Assembly: GCF_013407925.2 (NCBI RefSeq) | Contig: NZ_CP060201.1 | Coordinates: 496,001 to 560,000, forward strand | Direction of reading: 5' to 3' | DNA length: 64,000 nt | Source of the DNA: Pseudomonas protegens | GTDB lineage: Bacteria; Pseudomonadota; Gammaproteobacteria; Pseudomonadales; Pseudomonadaceae | Shown here: piece after piece, positions 1 through 8,035 of the stretch | Layout of the letters: each line of letters starts with the position of its first letter | How positions within the stretch are numbered: the stretch's first letter is position 1 | Program-made: the position numbers and the translations under genes | Notes under the pieces: model-generated | Told to the model about the DNA's origin: nothing | What the model saw: the letters and a program-made list of their open reading frames with translations, nothing else | Database searches by the model: none

Positions 1-34
1 ACTGCCGAAACCGCGACTGGAAAAAGGAAGGATC

Positions 35-529
35 ATGCTGTTTGTGGTGATGCTCGGGGGCAAGCACCCCAAAGCGACAATCGAAGTCCACGACGTCCAA
101 TTCGTGGTTGCCGAGCGCCTTGAGTCGGCCTACGGGCAACTGCGCCAGGCCTGGTTCGGCAGCCCGGCGGGCTTGCACATCGACTCCTGGATGCGGGTCG
201 ACGGCGTCGAGCACTACAAGGTCGAGTTCAGCCCCCTGGCCCCCGGGCCGGGCGCGCCGCGCCTGTACTTCCTCAACCTGGGCGGCTACGAAGCGGCGAC
301 CTTTGGCGAGGCCCACCGCTACCTGCTGGTGGTGGCCAAAGACAAGACCGAAGCCAAGGCCAAGGGTAAACAGCAGATGCTGGCCCACTGGCACAAATCC
401 CACACCGACGCCCTGCTCGACGTCGACGACTGCCTGCCGATCGACCTGCTGCAAGGACGCTATGTGCACCTGGTGCCAGGGCCGCACCAGGGCATCGAGC
501 AACGCAACGACTACATCATCCTCAGCTGA
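35..529 (+). CDS. DUF1543 domain-containing protein
   Basis: A 164-residue protein with the DUF1543 pattern: an N-terminal MLFVVMLGGKHP segment, a central DSWMRVDGV and a second half rich in LYFLNLGGY / HWHKSH. The family has no assigned reaction. There is no signal peptide or membrane segment, so it is probably cytoplasmic. A strong ribosome site (AAGGAAGGA) lies 6-7 bases before the ATG, which fixes the start. It runs convergently into the LysR gene and their 3' ends overlap by 8 bases. Family assignment is by recalled sequence pattern; function unknown. Confidence 0.8.
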   Translation: MLFVVMLGGKHPKATIEVHDVQFVVAERLESAYGQLRQAWFGSPAGLHIDSWMRVDGVEHYKVEFSPLAPGPGAPRLYFLNLGGYEAATFGEAHRYLLVVAKDKTEAKAKGKQQMLAHWHKSHTDALLDVDDCLPIDLLQGRYVHLVPGPHQGIEQRNDYIILS

Positions 530-1490
530 CCTCATGCCGGCCGGAAGCGCTCCCCGGCGCCCGATCATGCAGGTGCAGATCGCTGATGTCCGCCACCTGA
601 CTCAGCAAAAAGGTGCGCAACCGGGCAATGCGCTCCTGGTTCGAGCTGTCGCGCAGCCACACCAGGTAGTAGCCGTCCCCTGACGCCACCGCGCTGGGGA
701 ACGGCAGGCCGATACGCCCGTCACGTATGTCCTGCGCCACCAGGTGCAGGTCGCCGATCGACAGGCCGTGCCCGGCCATGGCGGCGCTGATCGCCTGGTC
801 CAGGGAGTCGAAGACAGTGCCCCGTTCCAGCCGCACCTGCTCCAGCCAGGCTCGGTCCTCAAGCGCCTGGGCCTGCAGCCAGCGGCGCCAGTCGCGGCGG
901 TCGGCCGAGGGGTGGATCAGCTGCGCATCCCTGAGCCGTTCCAGGGTCCAGGGCGCCCCGTGCGCGGCCTGCGGCGGGCCAATGGGAATCAGCCATTCAT
1001 CGAACAGCTTGCAGGCCTCGACCCCGGCGCCGAAGTGGCCGTTGCCCAGAAGAATCGCGCAGTCGTAGGGCTCGGCGTAGAAGTCCACGTGATCGAAATC
1101 CATCCACACACTGGCCAGTTGCACCGCCAGTTCCGGCTGCTCGCCCTTGAGCCTCTCCAGAGCCCGCAGCAGCCAGCGCATGGTCAAAGTCGAAGGCGCC
1201 TTGAGGCGCAACTGACCGCGGTTGGCGCGCAACGGCAGGCACGCGTCCTCGATGATCCGGAAACCGACCTTGAGCTCCCGGGCCAGGCGCTCGCCGGCCT
1301 CGGTGAGCTGCAGCCGCGGGCCGTGGCGCTGGAACAGACGGCAACCGAACTGGCTCTCCAGGGTACGGATGTGCCGGCTGATGGCGCTCTGGGTCAGGGA
1401 CAGTTCCTCGGCGGCCCGGGTAAAGGAGCAGGAACGGGCGGCCACTTCAAAGGCGCGCAATGCGTAGAGCGGTGGCAGGGACTCGACCAT
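522..1490 (-). CDS. LysR-family transcriptional regulator (GcvA-like)
   Basis: LysR-type regulator of 322 residues. The N-terminal winged helix-turn-helix reads LPPLYALRAFEVAARSCSFTRAAEELSLTQSAISRHI, written here only for its key parts: ALRAFE, SFTRAAEEL, SQSAISRHI-like. It is followed by the substrate-binding domain. The LPPL-ALRAFE opening is typical of the GcvA/AmpR subgroup. I chose the ATG giving MVESLPPL rather than the longer reading, because the extra N-terminal residues do not belong to the family. It is divergent from the LysE-type exporter with a 114-base gap, a classic arrangement of LysR regulator and target. The inducer is unknown. Confidence 0.88.
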   Translation of the reverse strand: MVESLPPLYALRAFEVAARSCSFTRAAEELSLTQSAISRHIRTLESQFGCRLFQRHGPRLQLTEAGERLARELKVGFRIIEDACLPLRANRGQLRLKAPSTLTMRWLLRALERLKGEQPELAVQLASVWMDFDHVDFYAEPYDCAILLGNGHFGAGVEACKLFDEWLIPIGPPQAAHGAPWTLERLRDAQLIHPSADRRDWRRWLQAQALEDRAWLEQVRLERGTVFDSLDQAISAAMAGHGLSIGDLHLVAQDIRDGRIGLPFPSAVASGDGYYLVWLRDSSNQERIARLRTFLLSQVADISDLHLHDRAPGSASGRHEVS

Positions 1491-1604
1491 CAACGGGCAC
1501 TCATGATGAGAAAAAATCATAGTAGCGCACAGCTTTTTGCGTTTTTCAACGCCGGACAAAGGCGCCAAGCTTGGCGCTCTTGGACTGAGCAGGAGCCCTG
1601 CACC

Positions 1605-2246
1605 GTGGACCTTAACCTGTCGTTATTGTTGGCCTATGCCCTCAGCGTGCTGTTGCTGGTGGCCACCCCGGGGCCGGTGGTGGCGCTGATCGTCAACACC
1701 AGCCTCAACGCCGGGCCGCGCCAGGCGCTGCTGACCGCCCTGGGCACCCATGCCGCCTCGTTGCTGCTGGCGCTGCTGGCGCTGCTGATGCTGACCACCG
1801 GCCTGGCGCTGGATCCGCGGCTGATCAGTGGAATCAGCCTGCTGGGGTGCGGCTTTATAGGCTGGCTGGCGCTGCAGGGCCTGCGCGAGGCCACAGGCCC
1901 GCAAACCGCGCCGGCCGCCGCGCCGACCGCCCGCGGCCGGCGCGGCCTGGCCAATGGCTTTTTGCTGGGCATCAGCAACCCCAAGGACATCCTGTTCTTT
2001 GTCTCGTTCTTCCCCCAGTTCATCCAGGTCAGCCGCTCCTTCGAGCGCAGCGCGCTGCTGCTGACGCTGGTCTGGGTGGTGATCGATTTTGCCGTGCTTG
2101 GGGCTTATATCCTGATGGCGCGCCAGGGGTTCTCGCTCAAGTACAAGCGCCAGGTGACCGGCCTGTCGAGCCTGGTGCTGCTGGCGGTGGCCTTGGCGGG
2201 GCTGGTTTATACCGGGTTTGAACTGTACCGCTCGGGCGCCGCCTGA
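1605..2246 (+). CDS. LysE/RhtB-family amino acid exporter
   Basis: Inner-membrane protein of 213 residues with about six hydrophobic segments. It has the LysE/RhtB hallmark near the N-terminus (ATPGPVVALIVNTSLNAGPRQAL) and the cytoplasmic GISNPKDILFF motif in the middle. The family exports amino acids or similar metabolites using the proton gradient; the substrate cannot be read from sequence. The start is GTG, with AGGAG nine bases upstream. A much longer open frame exists but is antisense to the LysR gene. It is probably controlled by the divergent LysR regulator. Confidence 0.88.
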   Translation: MDLNLSLLLAYALSVLLLVATPGPVVALIVNTSLNAGPRQALLTALGTHAASLLLALLALLMLTTGLALDPRLISGISLLGCGFIGWLALQGLREATGPQTAPAAAPTARGRRGLANGFLLGISNPKDILFFVSFFPQFIQVSRSFERSALLLTLVWVVIDFAVLGAYILMARQGFSLKYKRQVTGLSSLVLLAVALAGLVYTGFELYRSGAA

Positions 2247-2253
2247 GGCGCCC
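2234..2253. terminator. Short GC hairpin between convergent genes
   Basis: A perfect 7-bp stem (GGGCGCC / GGCGCCC, 6-base loop) lies at the stop of the LysE gene and before the stop of the convergent dmeF. It lacks a clear T-run, so it is only a possible bidirectional terminator. Confidence 0.4.
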
Positions 2254-2264
2254 GGCCAGCGGAC

Positions 2265-3272
2265 TTAGAGGGTGCGCAGCTCCAGGGTCAGGTGCGCCAG
2301 CCCGGGCAAGGCTGCCAGGCGCCCACGCACGGCCTCGACACTGAGCGAGGCCTGGGCCACCACGCTGACGATCACCGCCCGCGCCTCAGGCCCCACCCGC
2401 CACACATGCAGGTCGACAATGCGCGCATCCCCCGGCTCTTCCACCGAACGCCGGACCTGTTCGGCCAGGCGCTCATCGCTGGTATCGAGCAGCACCGCCG
2501 CACTGGACTTGATCAGCGCATAGGACCAGCGGGCAATCACCAGCGCGCCGACAAGGCCCATCACCGGATCGAGCCAGACCCAGCCCAGGTAACGCCCGGC
2601 CAACAGCGCGACAATGGCCAGCACCGAGGTCAGGGCATCGGCCAGCACATGCACATAGGCCGAGTGCAGATTGTTGTCACCCCGAGCCCGATGCTGCTCG
2701 TGATGCTCGTGATGCTCGTGATGCTCGTGATGCTCGTGATGCTCGTGATGCTCGTGATGCTCGTGATGCTCGTGATCATGATGGTGGTCGTGGGCATGGT
2801 GGTGATGCCCATGATCGCCGCCCAGCAGCCAGGCGCTGAGGATGTTCACCAAAAGCCCGACCACCGCGATCAGCGTGGCCTCGGCAAAGGCCACGGCAGT
2901 GGGTTGGAACAGCCGCACCAGGGATTCGCCGGCAATTCCCAGGGCCACCAGGCCGAGAATGATCGCCGAGGCGAACCCCGCCAGGTCGCCGACCTTGCCG
3001 GTGCCGAAGCTGAAACGCCAGTTGCCGGCATTGCGCCGGGCGAAACCATAGGCCGCCGCGGCGATGCCCAGGGCTCCGGCGTGGGTCGCCATGTGCAGCC
3101 CATCGGCCAGCAAGGCCATGGACCCGGTGAGGTAACCGGCGACGATTTCCCCCGCCATCATCACCACCGTCAGCAGCACCACCCACAGGGTGCGCCGGGC
3201 ATTGTCATCGTGATCGGCACCGAGAAACTGATGGTCGTGGCTCAAATGTGCAGCCTGCTGCGACAGATTCAT
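2265..3272 (-). CDS. dmeF: CDF-family Co/Ni efflux transporter (DmeF-type)
   Basis: Cation diffusion facilitator of 335 residues. Six membrane segments are recognisable; HxxxD-type metal sites appear as LLADGLHMATHA in TM2 and LADALTSVLAI in TM5. Between TM4 and TM5 is a long cytosolic loop of His/Asp/Glu (HGHHHHAHDHHHDHE followed by repeated EHH units) and then a C-terminal cytoplasmic domain. An N-terminal HLSHDHQFLG segment is also typical of DmeF. It exports cobalt and nickel using proton antiport. It is 10 bases downstream of dmeR and is presumably cotranscribed and derepressed by metal. The first 36 residues of the longest reading overlap dmeR and were excluded. Confidence 0.9.
   Translation of the reverse strand: MNLSQQAAHLSHDHQFLGADHDDNARRTLWVVLLTVVMMAGEIVAGYLTGSMALLADGLHMATHAGALGIAAAAYGFARRNAGNWRFSFGTGKVGDLAGFASAIILGLVALGIAGESLVRLFQPTAVAFAEATLIAVVGLLVNILSAWLLGGDHGHHHHAHDHHHDHEHHEHHEHHEHHEHHEHHEHHEHHEQHRARGDNNLHSAYVHVLADALTSVLAIVALLAGRYLGWVWLDPVMGLVGALVIARWSYALIKSSAAVLLDTSDERLAEQVRRSVEEPGDARIVDLHVWRVGPEARAVIVSVVAQASLSVEAVRGRLAALPGLAHLTLELRTL
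2702..2773 (-). repeat. Eight perfect 9-bp tandem repeats in dmeF
   Basis: Eight exact copies of GATGCTCGT (plus strand) encode the repeated His-Glu-His units of the DmeF histidine loop. Being a multiple of three, the array can expand or shrink without breaking the frame. Confidence 0.95.
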
Positions 3273-3282
3273 GGTCCCGCTC

Positions 3283-3558
3283 CTATTTCGAATAACGGCG
3301 AATGGCTTCGAGCAGCTCATCCACGCCACGGGCCCGCTCGGCATCGCTGAGCTCGGGGTTGGCCACATGCTCCAGGGCATGGGCCTCGATGATCTCGCCC
3401 ATCAGGCCGCTGATGGCGCCACGGGTCGCCGCCACCAGGTGCAGGGTCTTGCCGCAATCGGCCCCGGTCTCCAGCGCCCGCTCCACGGCCTGGACCTGGC
3501 CGAGAATGCGCCGGACCCGCTTGAGCAGTTCATCTTTTTGCGCGTGCGTGTGTGACAT
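3283..3558 (-). CDS. dmeR: CsoR/RcnR-family metal-sensing repressor (DmeR)
   Basis: A small all-helical repressor of 91 residues (DUF156/CsoR fold). The nickel/cobalt ligand set of RcnR is visible: His3, Cys35 (in ADCGKTLH), His60 and His64 (in IIEAHALEH). It should bind DNA when metal-free and release it on binding Co(II) or Ni(II), switching on dmeF directly downstream. The ATG giving MSHTHAQKDELL was chosen because His3 is a ligand in the family. A G/C-tract operator candidate lies just upstream. Confidence 0.92.
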   Translation of the reverse strand: MSHTHAQKDELLKRVRRILGQVQAVERALETGADCGKTLHLVAATRGAISGLMGEIIEAHALEHVANPELSDAERARGVDELLEAIRRYSK

Positions 3559-3559
3559 A

Positions 3560-3582
3560 CCCATACCCCCTATACCTATATC
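3560..3582. promoter_or_regulatory. Putative DmeR/RcnR-type operator
   Basis: Immediately upstream of dmeR is ATACCCCCTATACCTATAT, a C-tract flanked by AT inverted repeats (TATA-C5-TATA). This is the style of operator recognised by RcnR/DmeR repressors. The assignment is by resemblance and position. Confidence 0.55.
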
Positions 3583-3734
3583 GGAAGGCATCATGCTCCC
3601 ACGGCCAATCCGACACAAGCCGGCCGCTGCAAAAAAAGCCCAGGCTCCCGGCACCGTCCCCCGGTCGCCGACGAGTGACCCGAGGCCGCAGAAAAAGCTG
3701 CTGCACAGCCCATAGCGTGGATTAACATAGCCCA

Positions 3735-4805
3735 GTGCCACCAACCCCCCAGGACTCACCCTTCCATGCTGTCCAGAATCTTATGATTGCTGTCTGGTTC
3801 CTGCTGTGCCTGACCTTGTTGCTGACCCTGCTGACGCTGTGGCTGCTGCGCCGCGAACGCCGCGCCCAGGCCCAGTTGCGCGCCTATCGCAAACGGGTCG
3901 AGGGCCTGCCCGACGACGCCGAGCGCTTCAAGCGCAGCCAGTACTTCGCACGGATCGGCACCTGGGACTGGGAGGTCGACACCCAGCGCCTGTACTGGTC
4001 GGAAGCGATCTACGGCATGTTCGGCTTCAAGGTCGGCGAGGTGGTGCCCTCCTACGAGCTGTTCTGCTCCTGCGTGCACCCCGAGGACCGGGAGCGGGTG
4101 CGCGCCGGCGAATTGCGCTGCCTGGAAACCGGCGAGAACCATGACGAGGAATACCGCGTCGTCTGGCCCGACGGCAGCATCCACTGGCTGCGCGAAACCG
4201 GCAACGTGGTGAAGAACGTGCACGACACCACCATCAAGATGATGGGCGTGGTACGAGACATCACCGATGAGAAAGTCTCCACCCGCCAGCTGCAGCAACT
4301 GGCCCACTTCGACCCGCTGACCGGGCTGCCCAATCGGTTGATGCTCGAACAGCGCCTGTCCCGAGCCCTGGAACAGGCGCGCCTCAACCAGACCCGGGTG
4401 GCCCTGGTGTTCGTCGACCTCAACGGTTTCAAGGCCATCAACGACCAGTACGGCCATGCCGCCGGGGACCGGGTGCTGAACGCCACGGCCCAGCGCCTGC
4501 AAGGCATCCTGCGCAGCAGCGACACCGTGGCGCGGATCGGCGGCGACGAATTCGTGGTGGTTCTCGAAGGCCTGTCCCCTGGGCTCGACCTGACTGAAGA
4601 AGCCCGGCGCATCGGCGAAAAGATCTTCAGCCAGCTATCGCCGCCGGTGGAGGTGGACAGCCAGCGCCACAGCATCGGCAGCAGCCTGGGCGTGGCGGTG
4701 TTTCCCGACCATGCCGGGCGCATGGACCAGTTGCTGCACGTCGCCGACCTGGCGATGTACGAAGCCAAACGCAGCGGCAACAACCAGTACCGCCTGGGGC
4801 AGTAA
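3735..4805 (+). CDS. Membrane-anchored PAS-GGDEF diguanylate cyclase
   Basis: A 356-residue protein: an N-terminal membrane helix (about 17-39), a PAS/PAC sensor domain (about 65-185, ending MGVVRDITDE), then a GGDEF domain (about 195-356). The active-site loop reads IGGDEF, intact for diguanylate cyclase activity. RSSD five residues upstream is a complete I-site for product inhibition. It should make cyclic-di-GMP from GTP at the inner membrane. No EAL domain follows. The start is uncertain: the GTG at 3735 and the ATG at 3783 both lack a good ribosome site, and either keeps the membrane helix. Confidence 0.88.
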   Translation: MPPTPQDSPFHAVQNLMIAVWFLLCLTLLLTLLTLWLLRRERRAQAQLRAYRKRVEGLPDDAERFKRSQYFARIGTWDWEVDTQRLYWSEAIYGMFGFKVGEVVPSYELFCSCVHPEDRERVRAGELRCLETGENHDEEYRVVWPDGSIHWLRETGNVVKNVHDTTIKMMGVVRDITDEKVSTRQLQQLAHFDPLTGLPNRLMLEQRLSRALEQARLNQTRVALVFVDLNGFKAINDQYGHAAGDRVLNATAQRLQGILRSSDTVARIGGDEFVVVLEGLSPGLDLTEEARRIGEKIFSQLSPPVEVDSQRHSIGSSLGVAVFPDHAGRMDQLLHVADLAMYEAKRSGNNQYRLGQ

Positions 4806-4821
4806 TACCCGGCAGCAGGGC

Positions 4822-5286
4822 CTAGGCGTGGCGACCCGCGCCGAGCAACCGCTCATGCAGAAAGCCCAGGGCCGCTTGAAACAGCGGGTGCCATTGGGCC
4901 GACGGCGGGCTTGCCAGGGGGTGCCAGAAAAACTCGAAGTCATGACCGCCGTCATCCGCGGTGAAGTGCGTCCAGCTTGCGGGCAGCGGCGCCGGCACCT
5001 GGCACTCATGGAACGCCCACACCTGGCCGGCAAACCCAGAGTGCCAGAGGCCGAGAAAGCGGCTTTCCTCGGCCTCGACGCCCGCCTCTTCCGCCAGTTC
5101 GCGGACCGCGCCAGCGGCGGTCGACTCTCCCGCTTCCAGCGTGCCCTTGACCAATTGCAGGCCGGCCAGCGGATGGCGAAAGGCCAAGACCTCAAGCTCG
5201 GTGGTGTAGCGCAGCAGCACCGGGCAAGCCTTGTTGGCGGGGGTCGAGGGTGCGGCTGACGTTTGCGCTGGCCCCTCAGTCGTCAC
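4822..5286 (-). CDS. Nudix hydrolase
   Basis: A 154-residue protein with a complete Nudix box (GTLEAGESTAAGAVRELAEEAGV: G-x5-E-x7-REL-x-EE-x-G-V), which binds Mg and the diphosphate of the substrate. Family members cleave nucleoside diphosphates linked to another moiety; the substrate here is unknown. Its start overlaps the end of the FKBP gene by 11 bases, so the two are translationally coupled. A downstream NDGGHDFEFFWHPL-like region resembles Nudix pyrophosphatases of the MutT type. Confidence 0.9.
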   Translation of the reverse strand: MTTEGPAQTSAAPSTPANKACPVLLRYTTELEVLAFRHPLAGLQLVKGTLEAGESTAAGAVRELAEEAGVEAEESRFLGLWHSGFAGQVWAFHECQVPAPLPASWTHFTADDGGHDFEFFWHPLASPPSAQWHPLFQAALGFLHERLLGAGRHA

Positions 5287-5614
5287 GGGTCAGCACTTCC
5301 AGCAGCTCGATCTCGAAGATCAGGTTCGAGTTGGGCGGGATCGCGCCCATGCTGCGCTCGCCGTAACCCAGGTGCGCCGGCACCAGTAGCTTGCGCTTGC
5401 CGCCCACCTGCATGCCCATCAGGCCCTGGTCCCAGCCCTTGATCACCCGCCCAGTGCCGATCACGCACTGGAACGGCTTGCCGCGATCGTAGGAGGAATC
5501 GAAGCTGCTGCCGTCTTCCAGAAAACCCCGGTACTGGGTGGTGATCAAAGCGCCCTTGACCACCGCCTTGCCGTCCCCCAACTGGATATCGATCACCTGC
5601 AATTGGTCACTCAT
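5276..5614 (-). CDS. FKBP-type peptidyl-prolyl cis-trans isomerase
   Basis: A 112-residue single-domain FKBP. Characteristic blocks are YRGFLEDGSSFDSSYDRG, GTGRVIKGWDQGLMGM and HLGYGERSMGAIPPNSNLIFEIELLEV, covering the whole fold. There is no signal peptide, so it is cytoplasmic. It would catalyse prolyl isomerisation and may assist folding. GGGAG lies 7 bases before the ATG. It is the first gene of a pair with the Nudix hydrolase. A 37-bp element shared with the DUF4265 gene lies about 42 bases upstream of the start. Confidence 0.93.
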   Translation of the reverse strand: MSDQLQVIDIQLGDGKAVVKGALITTQYRGFLEDGSSFDSSYDRGKPFQCVIGTGRVIKGWDQGLMGMQVGGKRKLLVPAHLGYGERSMGAIPPNSNLIFEIELLEVLTRDD

Positions 5615-5655
5615 GCTTCACTCCCGTTCAAAGATGGCCCCGACGCGGGACTGCG

Positions 5656-5692
5656 GCGCGCTTTTTCGCAGAATTGCCGCGGCTTGGCAATC
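5656..5692 (-). promoter_or_regulatory. Shared 37-bp upstream element, copy 1
   Basis: GCGCGC-T5-CGCAGAATTGCCG, then 5 variable bases, then TGGCAATC. It contains the dyad ATTGCC-N7-GGCAAT. The same element, with identical spacing, occurs upstream of the DUF4265 gene in the same orientation. Role unknown; it could be an operator or a 5' leader hairpin. Confidence 0.55.
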
Positions 5693-5772
5693 TCAGCAGG
5701 TCGTCCTCGATGCAGGCACTGTCGCTGTTGGCATCAGATTTCAAGCTCATCGGCCCTGGCGCCTTGGCGCTG

Positions 5773-6204
5773 TCACTGGCGCAACAGTCCGCTTTCATAA
5801 TCCAGCCAATCCCGCTCGAAGCACGCCTGCAGGTACTCCAGCACGCTGTCCAGCTGCACCGCGGCCGGCACATTGACCGAGAAGAAGGCCTTGCTCATGC
5901 CCTCCCAGCGGCAACCCAGGGCATTGATCCGTTCCAGCACCTCGCTGATCCGTTCCCGGCCGGCCTTGAAGAACACCAGGCGCAGGGTGCTGTTGCCACT
6001 GCTGCGTGCCACCTGCCTGAACCATTTCAGACCATCGGCCTCGACCTGCACGGTCACCTCGTCGTCATAACAGACGTCCTGGGAATAGAACGGAAGATTG
6101 GCGATCCGGTACAGACCGTCAGGCTGCGGCTCCGCCCAGACCCCTTCGCTGGCAACCGGTGGATAGTCGTCGACCACCGTCAACCTGAGCATGATCTTGT
6201 CCAT
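5773..6204 (-). CDS. DUF4265 domain-containing protein
   Basis: A 143-residue protein. It matches the DUF4265 outline: LRLTVVDDYPPVASEGVWAEP, then RIANLPFYSQDVCYDDEVTV, then a second half with FFKAGRERISEVLERINALGCRWEG. Function is unknown in the family; no signal peptide or membrane segment. The start chosen gives MDKIMLRL, with AGGGACAGG close upstream; longer readings have no ribosome site. It stands alone on the minus strand, downstream of copy 2 of the 37-bp element. Confidence 0.78.
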   Translation of the reverse strand: MDKIMLRLTVVDDYPPVASEGVWAEPQPDGLYRIANLPFYSQDVCYDDEVTVQVEADGLKWFRQVARSSGNSTLRLVFFKAGRERISEVLERINALGCRWEGMSKAFFSVNVPAAVQLDSVLEYLQACFERDWLDYESGLLRQ

Positions 6205-6264
6205 TGCCTGTCCCTGGTTCATTGAATAAAAGGCGCCCGGCCGACCTTGAGGCCGGCGCATGCC

Positions 6265-6301
6265 GCGCGCTTTTTCGCAGAATTGCCGGCCCATGGCAAT
6301 C
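6265..6301 (-). promoter_or_regulatory. Shared 37-bp upstream element, copy 2
   Basis: The same GCGCGC-T5-CGCAGAATTGCCG ... TGGCAATC block as copy 1: 32 of 37 positions agree and the five differing bases are the dyad spacer. It sits 61 bases before the DUF4265 start. The spacer varies while the dyad arms are kept, which suggests a binding site or RNA stem. Confidence 0.55.
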
Positions 6302-6392
6302 CTTGAATGGCGCCCGGGCAAAGGTCTGTCGCTGCCTGGGACGTTTCCGTTACCATGGCCGCCCCCACGCCTCACCCCGATAAGGACATCCC

Positions 6393-6992
6393 ATGGCCAC
6401 CGCCGATATCGTCGCCCTGGTGCTGCTCGCCGCTCTGGCGCTGTACCTGGTCAGCCTCTACAACCGCCTGACGACCCGGCGCAACCGCCTGCGCAATGCC
6501 TTCGCCCAGATCGAAGTGCAGCTCAAGCGCCGCTACGACCTGATTCCCAACCTGCTGGAAACCGTCAAAGGCTACCTGCAACACGAGCGCCAAACCCTGA
6601 CCGCCCTGGCCGAAGCGCGCAACAGTGCCCGGGACAGCCTGCAAGCGGCCGCCGCGCAACCCGGCGACAGCGCCAGCATTGCCCGCCTGGGCCAGGACCA
6701 GGGCGCCCTGGATCAGGTTCTTAATCGTCTGCACCTGAGCCTGGAGGCCTACCCGGAACTCAAGGCCTCGCAGAACATGGCGCAGCTCAGCGAAGAGCTC
6801 ACCAGCACCGAGAACAAGGTCGCCTACGCGCGCCAGGCCTTCAACGACGCCGTGACCGACTACAACCTGTGCAAGCAGCAAGTGCCGGCGCTGTTTTTCG
6901 CCGGGCTGTTCGGCCATCGCGCCGATGCCGCGCTGCTGCAATTCGCCGACAGCGCGCAGATCCAGGACGCCAGCAAAGTGTCCTTCCAGTAA
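6393..6992 (+). CDS. LemA family protein
   Basis: A 199-residue LemA protein. A single membrane helix at about 5-22 is followed by the family signature (YNRLTTRRNRLRNAFAQIEVQLKRRYDLIPNLLETVKGY) and a long helical bundle. The N-terminus is probably periplasmic or very short, as in other LemA proteins. The biochemical role is not established; lemA genes are commonly next to an HtpX-like M48 protease, as here (27 bases downstream). That supports a joint role in membrane protein quality control. The pair is probably cotranscribed. Confidence 0.92.
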   Translation: MATADIVALVLLAALALYLVSLYNRLTTRRNRLRNAFAQIEVQLKRRYDLIPNLLETVKGYLQHERQTLTALAEARNSARDSLQAAAAQPGDSASIARLGQDQGALDQVLNRLHLSLEAYPELKASQNMAQLSEELTSTENKVAYARQAFNDAVTDYNLCKQQVPALFFAGLFGHRADAALLQFADSAQIQDASKVSFQ

Positions 6993-7019
6993 CCCCGCCG
7001 CCTGCCCCCGGAAGCTTGC

Positions 7020-8030
7020 ATGAAGTTCTTTCAACACCAGGCCCGTGCCCGGCGCCACACCCTCAAACTGCTGCTGTTGATGACCCTGGCGGTGGCTACC
7101 CTGGTCAGCCTCAGCAGCCTCGGGCTGGGCCTGTTGTGGCGCGAGCTGAGTCAGCAGTACGGCCAGCCCAAGGTGCTGAACTGGATCGTGGTCGCGGGAT
7201 TGGCGCTGCTCATGCTGGTGGTGGTGCTGCTGGGCAGTTGGTACCAGACCTGGCGCCTGCGAGCCGGGGGCAAGGTGATCGCCGAGCACCTGGGCGGGCG
7301 CCTGATCAACGATTCGCCACGGGGCAGCGAGGAACAGCGGCTGCTCAATATCGTCGAGGAAATGGCCCTGGCCTCGGGCGCCACGATGCCGGCCGTGTAT
7401 GTCCTGCCAGAAGACGCGATCAATGCCTTCGCCGCCGGACTGACCCCGCAGCAGGCGGTGCTGGGCATCACCCGTGGCGCCCTCATCCACCTGGACCGCG
7501 ACGAGTTGCAGGGCATGGTCGCCCACGAGTTCAGCCACATTCACAACGGTGACATGCGCCTCAACACCCGCTTGCTGGCGGTGATCCACGGCCTGCTGGT
7601 GTTCAGCCTGGCGGGCATCGCGGTGCTGCGCCAGGCGGAAAAGCAGCACCTGGGCAGCGACCGCCACCGCTTCTTCTGGCAGATCATCTTCGCTGTGCTG
7701 GGCCTGGCCCTGCTGGTCTTCGGCTCTTTGGGCAGCTTGCTGGGCAACCTGATCAAGGCGGCCATCTGCCGTCAGCGCGAGTTTCTCGCCGATGCCTCGG
7801 CGGTGCAGTTCACCCGCAACCCCCAGGGCATTGCCGGCGCCCTGAAAAAGATCGGCGGCAGCAGCGCCGGTTCACGCCTGCGCGCCTTCGCCGCCGCCCA
7901 GTACAGCCACCTGTATTTCCACCAGGGGGTGAAACTGCGCCTGGAGCGGCTGTTCGCCACCCACCCACCGCTGGCCGCGCGCATCCAGCGCCTGGATCCG
8001 CAGTGGGATGGGCGCTTCAAGCCGCTGTAA
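7020..8030 (+). CDS. M48-family membrane metalloprotease (HtpX/Ste24-like)
   Basis: A 336-residue zinc peptidase. Two membrane helices occur near the N-terminus (about 15-42 and 55-76). The catalytic HEFSH motif begins at residue 169, followed by further hydrophobic segments (about 195-245). A downstream REFLADASAVQFTRNP block supplies the third zinc ligand Glu, as usual in M48. It is expected to cleave membrane or membrane-adjacent proteins. It follows lemA closely, an arrangement repeated in many bacteria. Confidence 0.92.
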   Translation: MKFFQHQARARRHTLKLLLLMTLAVATLVSLSSLGLGLLWRELSQQYGQPKVLNWIVVAGLALLMLVVVLLGSWYQTWRLRAGGKVIAEHLGGRLINDSPRGSEEQRLLNIVEEMALASGATMPAVYVLPEDAINAFAAGLTPQQAVLGITRGALIHLDRDELQGMVAHEFSHIHNGDMRLNTRLLAVIHGLLVFSLAGIAVLRQAEKQHLGSDRHRFFWQIIFAVLGLALLVFGSLGSLLGNLIKAAICRQREFLADASAVQFTRNPQGIAGALKKIGGSSAGSRLRAFAAAQYSHLYFHQGVKLRLERLFATHPPLAARIQRLDPQWDGRFKPL

Positions 8031-8035
8031 AGGCC

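Noticed and set aside
744..1604. N-terminal extension of the LysE-type exporter
   Set aside because: The extra 287 residues lie antisense to the LysR gene and do not resemble exporter sequence; GTG at 1605 has a good ribosome site.
2692..2773. Possible CRISPR-like array
   Set aside because: The repeats are 9-bp direct tandem units without spacers and encode the DmeF histidine loop.
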